Source: Branchiostoma floridae
Lineage: Eukaryota > Chordata > Leptocardii > Amphioxiformes > Branchiostomatidae
Length of the DNA stretch: 64,000 nucleotides
Direction of reading: 5' to 3'
NCBI RefSeq assembly: GCF_000003815.2
Contig: NW_023365722.1
Location: 1 to 64,000 of the forward strand
The position numbers and the translations under genes are program-made. Positions within the stretch are counted from its first letter, which is position 1. Each line of letters begins with the position of its first letter. Positions 10,033 through 22,000 of this stretch are shown here, in pieces. Below the pieces are notes generated by a model. It did not search any database and was not told the origin of the DNA. It saw nothing but the letters and a program-made list of their open reading frames with translations.

Positions 10033-13000
10033 GTGAGTGGACAATAACTTTATTTCTCACACATTTTAGTCACCATAAATACATTCAATTTATAGAAAAT
10101 ACATATTCATATCGATATACATTGCCGGTGCAGTTATTCTTGTTGTTCTAGCAAAGAAAACAAACAAATATTTGTGTATCAAATTTAACGACTAAAATTC
10201 CTTTACACGCGTCAAGCAGAAGTCGTTTATTTTTCAAACGAATTTTAAGATATTTCGGAAGAATTCTGGTTTCTAGGAATATGTATTGATATTATAGAAA
10301 TCATATTTGTCTTCCACATGTTACCAAAGCCCCCCTCCCCCCTACGGTGACGTGGAAACACACCTGTCTCCCCCTGTATCCGCACATGGACTCGCCCATG
10401 TCAATATTTCCAGGTGCTTTAACATACAACAAAACCTTAAAGATTTTTCCCAATCCCTTAAGTAAATAGCTGCTTGAGTTGCTTAGTGTTTTAAGAATTT
10501 AAGGTTTTTGAATTGACAAACTAGCATTTATTTCAATACTTGTCACAAAGACAAGGACTGAAAAGATATTTGTTTGTGTGTTTTGTTTTTACTAGTTGCA
10601 AAAAGTCTTGTTGACTTATGCTAGATGTCATGAAAAATAAGTTAAGATAGAAAGACTATGTTTGTGTTTGTACTGATTAAATGGTACAGCCGCTCTTCGA
10701 CATAATGCATTTTAAGGCTTTGTAGGCTCGCAGAACTTTAATAGAGTCAGTAATTGTTGAATGACGTCTTAACATTATGAGCTAGTGATGTAAGTGCAAC
10801 AAAATAGAGAAATGGCTGTTTGATTAAATTTTCAAAATTTACAGTATTTAATGAAATGAAAGCATGTACCGTACATTGTAAGCTTGAAGCTGTGTTTCTT
10901 GTAATTTGCAAAAAATGGATTCCTATTGTCCAAATTAATTGTATATGACTCTGAGTTGTATACATTGTACACACTTTGATAGATAAACTAAACTGTCTTT
11001 ATTTTCCACAAATCAATGTATACTTACCCCCCTCCCCATTTGTCCATGTTTGCAGCACTGTGCATAAGTCACCTCAGATGACTTGTACGTTACCATTTGG
11101 TAATTTGTCTGGCGCTATTGAATCAAATGTATGTAATATTATAATATCATGTTATCATAACCATATTAGTGGGGTCCTGTATTTGGCCCCTACATATAGG
11201 TCATTGGTTCGAATCCATTGATATGCCACTGATCTTGTGCCCTTGGAAAAGCACTACTAGTATACGACTTTCCTCTCTTTACTCAGGTGTTTCTGCTAGT
11301 ACTAGTTGGGGATGTCCCTCAGATAGGATGTTGAATGGAGATCCCATGTTTGAGAAGAGACATACCTCGAGCACATTAATGATCCCACCACACTTATCGA
11401 AAAGAGCAGGGGCCCTTCCCGGTGTGAGTGGTTTAAAACCTATACAAAATGTAGTTCTAAGGCCGCAAATGGGGCAATTGCTGTTGTATTGAGGTCAGGG
11501 TCACCTGAGTTAGCGCTCACTCCAGACACTTACGACAGTCATATTGAGGTCGCCTGAGTTAGCCCCGAATGGCAGCTGCTCCAGACCCTTGTGATCAACC
11601 CCCACCAATTTTAAGATCCTCACAATTCATCCCCTGACATTGCAAAGAGAGAGTAGTCGGCCCAACCCAATAGTAATAATAATAACAAAGAATATGGCAA
11701 CCTGCCCCGAGATTGTATGGTGTTTTAAGGCCTGGTCATTACCTATAACCACCAAATAAATCAAATGAGTGAGCAAAGGTGTACTTTGTTTATCATTTGC
11801 CTTTTCATTGTCATTTATTAACAGTACTGGAAACGGCCTACATGTTGTGTATACGTTGTATGTACAAGTTGTTAAGCCATTTGTTCAATCACCTTTATTG
11901 TTACGTAAAAGAGTCCCACAATATGTAATGTGCAAATATCAAATATGAATTATTAATGATAGAATGAGTACACCATTGCTTATGAAATAGGCCATGGCTG
12001 AAAAAAAGGCAGAGAGACAATTAGTGAATTCTGATACTTTTGTAAACCTGTAAATGATTGAATTAGAGCATGTAAATATAACATGTTATGCACACATACA
12101 GTGTGACAATGTCAACAAGATGAAGATATGGATATATTTTGGGAGTTTCTGATCAAAGTCCTTAAAATAGTTAAATGGTATCATTTTTTGAAATCAGAAA
12201 TGAGGCCCCAAAATAAAGTGATTAAGCAATTATAAAGGCTATCAAAAATTTTGAAGGCTACAAAAGAAATGTTTCTAAACTATCCTTTCCGCATAATATG
12301 ACCAATAGGAAAAAATCAAATTTTCAGTACTTGGAATAAATTGATTTTTGAATAAGGGACTCAATTTCATGGTAGAAGGGAAAATGAGGTTATCATACTG
12401 GAAGCAATCCTCAATTGTTAATCAATGGTTACAAATTGGAAGCTATAGTCACAGTGTCTTGAATCTGTGAACGAGGTCACCTTGAAAACTGTGAGAATAA
12501 AACTGCTGCTTATGTTTACAGAAATACAGTAATAAAGCCATATAGTGGATCAATATATTGGTCATGTTCCTTTTCATTTTCATCTGCGGTAGATCTTAAA
12601 ATGGTTCCAGTGTTTTTATTTTGCTGTTTTCTACCACAAATTGTTTGACATAAGTTGTACATGTACTACAAAATCTTGTCAATTGAAATTTAAGACATGG
12701 TAACTTTCCTTTCACCTTATGCCCCAAAATTAAGTCTCTGTAAAAAAAAAGTGAATTTACATTAGATGTAGGACTTTTACGAAAAAAGCTATTCTATGTT
12801 CTTAGTGCTATAATAATTATTAATTAATAATGATGATAATAGCAAGCTAAGTACAGGCAATCAGATGCAAAGGTGGTAATATTATTAAGTACACATGATG
12901 ACTGATAAAAAACATGGGTTCTAAAACTATATCTAATACATTTGTTCAGCTTGATCTCCTTTCTTAGTAATGTTGAAAATGTAGCTTGAGAGTTTGTATA

Positions 13001-16000
13001 ATGCAGTATGATCAAAACGCATAAGACAAATGACTTTTTCAATACTAGCAAAGATTTAAAGTACTATGTAGCAGCTGGTGCTTCGAGTACTTAGTGCAAG
13101 ATCTAGACCTTGTGTCGGAACGTCAGAGGTTTTCATGATTCATGACTATATTATTGATTATAGGTCATGTACAAAAGAACTTGTTGTGACAGCTGTTGTT
13201 GAAGAAGGAAGCATATTTTCGTATATCCTGCACTCCAAACTGTACTGTAGGATGTTGGCTTTCTAAGTAAAACAAGGGAATGTCTTTGCATTGGAAGATT
13301 AGGCAAATGAGATTTGGGAGAAAATCATATGACAGAAATGGATCAGTGGCTATGAGAAAATTTTTAAAGGCGGAAGGGGGGGGGGGTAATTTTAATAGCC
13401 AAAGAAAACATTTTTACATTTATATGTTTGCCAAACAGGGTCTACATAATATTATAGAAATATAGAAACTTTCAGACCTGGACTAAAATAAAACCTTTAT
13501 GTCTCTACTATATTCAAGGTTCTTTCTAAATGATCATGAAGTTTAAGTCTATTTTGAGAATAGATGTATGTCCCTGTAGCTCAACTGGTGGCAGCCTCAC
13601 AGTTGAGCAGCTGTTCCAATGTCAGTTGGAGCTGCACTCATCCTTCAGAAGGGACATAAATTGCTGCTTTATATTATGCTGTGTGCCTCTAGGTAGGCAA
13701 TACAAGAGTCTGCACTTGGGGTGGGTACCTGTACAACGTACAACTTACAACTTTGCACAGAGATCCATTTACAACTTTTCACAGCCAATTATGTCCAGGT
13801 TCACGACTTAGGACCTGGACCTGATCCTCTGGAAGTGAACTGTACCTGTACCTAAATTTCCTTTACTGGTACGCACCCCTAGTCTGAATGATTGAATGAA
13901 AGAGAGTAGATAGAAATGGTTTTATACTAGTATTACTGTCCCTCCCAGGAAACAAAAGGCAGTGAGAGGAGAAGAAACCAGCCTCCCTGGCAGGAGAGGA
14001 GAGAGGAGTGGGAGAAACAGTTCCAGGAGGACAAGCTCTTCGTACCCAACAGGAAAAAGGACAATCAGATGCCGCAGCTCAAGGTTTATACTCTCACTTA
14101 GAAACTCTAGGACCAGGGTTGTAGCCAGGCTAAAATCATTTTCCGTCCTCTCAATTATGAATGTAATCAAGCGCAGAAGAAACGACATTCCTAATAGGGG
14201 GTCCAAGGTCATGTTCCCCCCAGAAAGTTTTTAAATCTAGACCCTCTGACACGATATTTCCTTCATTTTGAGGTGTAAACTTTGCTGGTGGACTAAGCTG
14301 TTCAACAGCATCTGTTTGAGTGAAAAATTACACAAGGGAGACAGTTTTATTATATCTTTATATACTGATTTTTGTCCGTCACAGAGGACGGAATGGGCAA
14401 ATTTTTTTCTGTCCCCAACTGCAAAATTCCGTCAAAGGACAGAAGGACGGGTGTTGGCTACAACCCTGTCTATAGGACAATCAGTGTACCGAAAGCCCGT
14501 ACTAAGAGGCTTAGCAAGTCCTTCCTTTATTGTGCCATCCGTTTCTACAACAAGGCAGTTATGCACACCATCAACACTTAGCTATTATCTGCACAGTTTG
14601 TAACTTAGTACTGTTGTCCAATATGTTGATTTTAATCAACTATTTATGCTATGAACATGTTAAAAGTCACTGTTCGTATGCGGCTATTGTTCTTATGTGT
14701 TTCATGTGGTTATGGTAAAGCCTGTGTAATAAGGTGGAAATTTGGGTGAATGTGTGTTTGCCCATGAGAACCTTACTGAATGAAACATTGATTGATTGAA
14801 GGTACCCAACTTTATCGGAGAGGAGGATGAGGATGAGGAANNNNNNNNNNNNNNNNNNNNNNNNNNNNNNNNNNNNNNNNNNNNNNNNNNNNNNNNNNNN
14901 NNNNNNNNNNNNNNNNNNNNNNNNNNNNNNNNNNNNNNNNCCTGCCCATAGACCGGTTTGTTCTGTCCCCATGTGGGCATCCATCCCCCCGGAATGTTTT
15001 AATCATACCCTCTGTAGTGTCTGTACCCCTTGTAGTGTCTGGTACCTCCTGTAGTGTCTTTACTCCATGTAGTGTTTTGTACCCCCAATATAGTGTCTGT
15101 TGCCCTGTAGTTGCTCTACTACCCCCAGTAGTGTCCCTACTCCTTGTAGTGTCTGTACCCCCAGTCTTGTCCATACCCGTCTTGTGTACAGATCCCCTGT
15201 AATGTCCAGTCCTCCTACCCTGTAGTGTCTGTATCCCAATTGCAGCATATAGGTACCCCTACTCTGTGAAATATAAAACAGTTCCCAGGCCAATGAAATG
15301 CTAACCTTTTACCTTGCTTCAGGTCCTGAAATAGCAGAGAACATGAGACGGAGTGGCAACAACGTGAAGTACCGCCCCGCTGTCATGAAACCGGGCGAAA
15401 TGGGAAACTGGGAACCTGAGCCTGAGAGAATATCGGATGCACCGGGAGAGGGCGCCATCCCGTACAAACTTGGTTCGTATTCCACTCACTTATTTTTGCC
15501 AATACAAGTTTCAATCTACAGTAATGTTTATGGGGAAAATATTTTAAAACATATAATTCTTGGTTGAAAATAGTAACTGTTAGTGTTACACTCTTTTCTA
15601 TAGCTTAGGACTCCTTTAATCATTGACTGGTATGTTTTATTTCGATTAGTTTTCGATAAGTACATTATTTTTACTTGTCTAACATATATTTTTCCACCTG
15701 TAGGTCCAGAGTACAAGGATGACATAGACAAGAGTATTAAGGAGTTTGGCTTCAACATTGTGGCCAGTGACAAGATCTCACTGGACAGAACAATAAAAGA
15801 CATACGAGATCCTGAGTAAGTTATACTTGAGTGTATTCTAGTTGGTAACTGTAGCACCTCCAAACTTTCAACTATAAGGTGTTAGCAGTTGGTATGACAT
15901 TTCTGGACTCCAATGTAAGAAATGTTCTTAGTATTCCTGTTTCTTACAAGTTCATATGAAAGGGGCTATATGTCATACCTGGGCTGTGATAACCTTTGAT

Positions 16001-19000
16001 ATGGGTGTACTGAACCAGTCTATGATATGACTGTTTTGAAAGGGTTTCTGATTAATCCCATGGGATTTCATGATAGAATGGGCTGCTGTCAAAAATCGAA
16101 ATACCTGATTTGGACATTGGAATTGATCTTGCAATGATCCTAAATGTTTGAGGACAGCAAATTTTCTCAACTTCTGACGCATTTTGCATTGAAGTGATGC
16201 AGTTCTTTCTCAGTTTGGTATGATACCCTTGGTCCCAGCCCTCCAGCTGGTTGGACTGTCAGACTGATCTTTTGAGTGATGTAAAATACAGAATTGTGTA
16301 TTGAACAATAATTCCTTTCTAAGTATTAGACTGATATAGAGTGTTTCAAATGACATAATATGTTCGTTTTACCTGGTCACCAGTAAAAACTATACATGGT
16401 GGATATGTTGGTGGTAAGAATTCAATGTTCATTTAAAAAAAAAAATGGTGTCAACATATCTAGTATTAATAAATGTATGGCTTTTTCCGTGCCAGGTGTA
16501 AGTACTGGCACTACGACACCAAGCTGCCTAACATGAGCGTCATCATCGTGTTCTACAACGAGGCGTGGTCGGTCGTCATGAGAACGGTCCACAGTGTCAT
16601 CAAGAGGACCCCGCCCGAACTGCTGGCGGAGATTGTCCTGGTGGACGACTTCAGTACGAAAGGTGCGTGCAGTAATCATCACTCATTCGATATCTTAGCT
16701 AGTATCTGTTTGTCGTCTGTTGTTCCCTGTCTTGCGAGAGTTAGACGTGCATGCACTACCAAAAAATGTGACTCGTCTTTGTTCTTCGTGGAACAAAAAT
16801 TATCTTCCAGAAGGAAAGTTATTCAGTGTCCAAGAACTGAGGAAAAGTCTCATCAAGGCAAGGAACAGCTTTCTAATAATCTAAGGATCTTAAACTTTCA
16901 TGAAACCCCGTACCTGTTTTTTCTCACATTTATGGGATTAAATTCTAAATGATGTTTCTTCTTGCAAGAATTTTTCTGTTAAATGGACAGACTGAATTCA
17001 CATTCAAGCTTTTAACAAAACTGTTTTTCATAGTTTTTACAAAATTCAAGGTGTTTTTCATCATTTTTCACAAGGAACTTTTTCTTTTGAATTGAGGTTG
17101 TTGACTCAATGTGCATTGTGTCTTTTGCTCTTTTTGCAATAAACTTGATTTTACTTGTGTTGGCGTATATCTATTAGTTGAAATACAACACAGGGTATTC
17201 TGTATCACCCTCAGTCCCTGCCCTCCCATTGCTCGGGCCATACCTAGGACGATACGGAAATGCCCCGTGTTGTATTATGTATGTCATTGGTGACATAAGC
17301 AATTTTCCTTGTTTGTATTGTTTTAGAACACTGGAAGCAGAGGCTGGATGACTACATAGTCCAGTTCAAGGGCCTGGTGAAGCTGGTCAGGAACAAGCAG
17401 AGGGAAGGGCTGATCCAGGCACGCAGCATCGGGGCACGGGAGGCCACCAAGGGCAAGATTCTAGTCTACCTGGACTCCCACTGTGAAGTTGGCATCAACT
17501 GGGCTCCTGCTCTCATATCTCCTATAGCTGTCAACAGGTGAGATAGATAGAAAGGGGAGTAATTTACTTTTCATTTTTCGTATATAGTAGCATACACCAA
17601 GAGATTTGGAGTTTGAATCCCAGGCTTGTCACTCGCCCGACAAGCATACTACCAGAACTTTCAGGGTTGCAGTCCTAATTAAGAGACGTTAAGCTGTGGT
17701 CCATTGTACTTGGCAAAAAGAGCTTAGCCTAGTGAAATTTCCCTGTTACACTTCTGACTTCTCTGTCAGAAATATTACAATATATGCAGTAATGTAACAT
17801 AATACCAAGCCTAAATTTTTTGCTAAAAATGCTGCAAGCTGTTGGCATCCATCTAAAAAAAATTACAGTTTTATAGAATAAAAAATAAAAATAAATGTTT
17901 TTCTAACCAACAGTTGTTGGGACCCAAATTTTTGGCTTACTCAGGAGCATAGTTCACAGAGGGAACTTGTCTGATCCAGCTCCCTGGATGTGACATGTGA
18001 GCCACGTGACTGCAGCAACCTGCAGGTGCCAGATAACCTGTCACCTCCCGTCTCGGTTTAGTGCTGGATGGCAAGCTTGAATGCACACATTCTCCCCCAC
18101 TCAAACTCAAATACAGGACTTTGTTTGTTTGGTGATTTGTTTATTCCTACATTTATTCTGTCTTCCCTTCCCAGAACCACCTGCACTGTGCCTTTGATTG
18201 ACGTGATTGACGGTAACAACTACAACATCTATGCCCAGGGTGGGGGGGACGAGTACGGACATGCCCGCGGGGCCTGGGACTGGAGTCTGCTGTGGAAGAG
18301 AGTTCCTAACATATCCAGGGAGAGGGCCAGGCACAAATATCACTCTGAGCCTTACTGGTTTGTGCCCCAGGGGTGGGGATGAATATCCAGGGTGGGGGGG
18401 GACGAGTACGGACATGCCCGTGGGGCCTGGGACTGGAGTCTGCTGTGGAAGAGAGTTCCTAACACATCCAGGGAGAGGGCCAGGCACAAATATCACACCA
18501 AGCCTTACAGGTATGTGCCCCAGGGGTGGGGATGAGTCTCCAGGGTGGGGGGGACGAGTACGGACATGCCCGCGGGGCCTGGGACTGGAGTCTGCTGTGG
18601 AAGAGAGTTCCTAACACATCCAGGGAGAGGGCCAGGCACAAATATCACACCGAGCCTTACAGGTATGTGCCCCAGGGGTGGGGATGAATCTCCAGGGTGG
18701 GGGGGACGAGTACGGACATGCCCGGGGGGCCTGGGACTGGAGCCTGCTGTGGAAGAGAGTTCCCAACACATCCAGGGAGAGGGCCAGGCATAAATATCAC
18801 ACCGAGCCTTACAGGTATGTGCCCCAGGGGTGGGGATGACTCCCCAGGGTGGGGGGGAACGAGTACGGACACACCCGTGGAGCCTGGGACTGGAGCCTGC
18901 TGTGGAAGAGAGTTTCCAACACACCCAGGGAGAGGGCCAGGCATAAATATCACGCCGAGCCTTACAGGTATGTGCCCCAGGGGTGGGGATGAGTCCCTAG

Positions 19001-22000
19001 GGGTTGAGGTGGGCTCCAAGGTGTGGGGCAAGCTACTAGTACCGGAGTCTGCTGTGGAAGAGAGTTCCCATTGACACACTCAAGAAGAGGGCCTGAGGCA
19101 GAGACTGCACCATCCTGTTTTGTCTCATCCATTCTAGTCGAGTCAAGCACTACAAATACAATCACAGAATTTTTGAATCCACCTTGAAAAGCATTTAATT
19201 TGTTTGTTTCAGACTACAGATATGGACTGAGCTGCCAGTCATACAGACAGCAGATTCTATCATAATCATGTATATACTGTGAACAAATATGCATTTCTTC
19301 CTTAAAAATTAATGACGATTTGTCTATAATAGGAAATTGAATTGACCCTCTGGAGTTTAGGACTCCTTGTAATGGCTCATATTTCAATGGAAAGATAATT
19401 TTACAGTGTTGACAGAAAACTGAAGCTTATGTTAAATCTTCCATTCTCTGTCCCCAGATCCCCTGCCATGGCTGGTGGCCTGTTTGCCATTGACAGGGAA
19501 TACTTCTTTGAGCTGGGTCTGTACGATCCTGGACTCAAGATCTGGGGCGGGGAGAACTTTGAGATCTCTTACAAGGTATGTCTCATGTCTTACATACAGT
19601 CTTTAAAAATTTTCCATAGTTGTGAATTGACATTATAATAAGCTTTGAATTCTCCAAAATGATATTTCTGAATTGCTATGGAGTAACTGCACCTTTCAAA
19701 ATTAGATTTGTCATTGATTTTTGTTCCAATGTCATATTATACATTTACTAATAATTTTGCACTGTATTTGATGTGATTTTGTCAAAACTAATGTTGAAAG
19801 TTAATGTTATCATCAGAAATTTCATGTTGTTGAATGTTGCCAAACATCAGCTTATAATTCAAAATGTTTTCTAGCATTAATTAACACGATACAAATGTGT
19901 ACTAATTGGGACACCTGCTCAATCATTTTCAATTCAAGAGAGAAAAAATTATTTCAGCTATTTGAATAGTGAAAAAAAAAAGAAAGAAAGAAAAAGTACA
20001 TGTCTTCTAATTTCAAATTATGACAATAAACGTGACAGTCTCTTGATATAGAACAACTGTTTTTGTAAAATTTAATATAATTCATGTTTACTTAAAAGCC
20101 ACTCATAGATCTGAAGTAAAGCCTGTTTACAAAATGATATTACCCAGGAAATTTCTATAAAAAAGACTTAAGATTTTGAGAAGTGTGTTCACTTAACAGT
20201 AACTGTTTACAGTACATATTTGACGTTCATCTTGTTTATTGTTGTATTCTTATTGAATTATCATGTTTTACCTAATATTGTATTGCAGCAACAGCTCACC
20301 CTGCATACGTTACAACTGTTACAACAACATGACACAAACTAACACCATCATTTAACTTCAACACAGCATGCACTGCATTTCACAACAAACTGTCTGTCCC
20401 TGTTCTATCATGTTGTATATAAAAATGTTCGCCACAACGTTGCTTACTAAGGTAATATCTGTTTGCCGTGTTCCGTTGTGCTGTTTGCCAGTGCTACACT
20501 GCGTTGCTTCTAAATTCAGTTTACGTTGCATTCATATGGCTTGTGTTCTGGCATGGCAATATTTTCTACTCTCATGACTTTTTTATAATACCACATTTCC
20601 TGACAAATTGTGGTAACAAAAGCCTTTGATCCAAAGAAAGTTTACAGGTTTAATTTTTAACACTGGTTAGGGTTGTGTCAAGTTTTGTTCTGCTTTAATG
20701 CTAACAGTGGTCCTTACATGGAGGATTGGTCCATCATTCACCTTTCATTAAGGAGAGATTTGAAAATGGATATTATTAATTATTATGGAATAAAAAAGAC
20801 ACAATAACTGTTTCAACCACTGAGGAACTTAAGTTGTTGTAGTGATGTCAAAATTAAAGTATGATATCATGATGTCAATGAAAGATATGAAAAAGTTAAA
20901 CCATGTTTGTACATGACTGTGGTAAGATCAAAGATACTAGATATTACATTTTACCTATTTGAACACGTAATGCATGCATGTACCAAATCTGATGTAGGTA
21001 TGGCAGTGCAGTGGCCAGCTGTTGTTCGTTCCCTGCAGTCGGGTCGGCCACATTTACCGACTGAGGGGGTGGAACGGCAACCCCACCCCCAAAAACTCAG
21101 GGGAGTCTATATTCATGCAGGTTGGTCCGGCTTACCCCCACCCCTGTGTTTAGTGGCACAGTCCAACCTTGTTGTTGTTGATTGTTTGGGTGTTTACGTT
21201 TTATATTAGGTGTGGCAGTGCGGCGGCGAGGTGCTGTTCACCCCCTGCAGTCGGGTGGGACACATTTACCGGCTGAAGGGGTGGGCAGGGAACCCCCCTC
21301 CCCAGCACTCAGGGTCCTCTGTGGTTCTACAGGTTGGTCAGGCCCAGAACACAGCAGAACACCCCTGTGTAAAGAGTGGTACAACCAAATATTCTTGTGC
21401 TTAAAAAATGTGAACAAAGGAGTTTTTTGCTGATTTTGGGCCCAAACATTTAGGTACAGGGAGGTTTTGGAAGTTTGAAGTTAAGAATTACTCCTGGACG
21501 CACTCCATTCAAATGATAGAAGTTGCTTCAAAATCTACATCATTTCACAAGGAAGATTTTATTGAATAATAAAACCTTCTTGTTTCATGATGCATCAACA
21601 GCATTGGACATATTTTGGACCAGTCCACTTCACCAACAGGGTGTTCTGTATAATGGCTGGAGGGAGAGCATGATTACTCCTGACCATGGCCAGTGCTGTA
21701 GACACTAACCCACAATGCACTCTGGGTGCTAGCCAGATACCCCTGCCCCCCTTCCCCCAACATCCTGAAATAATTGCTGGCACCCAGGGTAATGCGTACC
21801 CAACATAGCTCTGCTGAATTATACCATTAGGTGCCTGCATGATTCCAGGACAGTCTGCATTAACCTTGTAAGCTTGGCTGATGTAAGGACAAGCTCAATG
21901 CTGCAGCTGATCTCAGTGCAAAAGGAAGCAGAACTCTTGTAGTGGTCACAGGTATATAGAGTCGTTACCAGACGTAAACAAGGAGACATAAATGCAAAGA

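Larger units (their letters stand above)
10033..13948. other. GALNT7 intron 1
   Basis: No further exon recognised. It holds a SINE-like copy (11165-11675), another SINE-like fragment (13565-13716) and a small hAT-like MITE (13717-13883). A short additional stem exon could be hidden here. Confidence 0.6.

Noticed and set aside
14667-15174. Open frames crossing the N run at 14841-14940
   Set aside because: They are open only because N codons are not stops; the real content is a GALNT7 exon fragment on the plus strand and a minisatellite.
18107-19165. Several overlapping long open frames on both strands (e.g. Pro/Gly-rich peptides of 125-140 residues)
   Set aside because: They are by-products of the GC-rich 152-bp tandem repeat, which is open in several frames. 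Only the GALNT7 frame has family homology.
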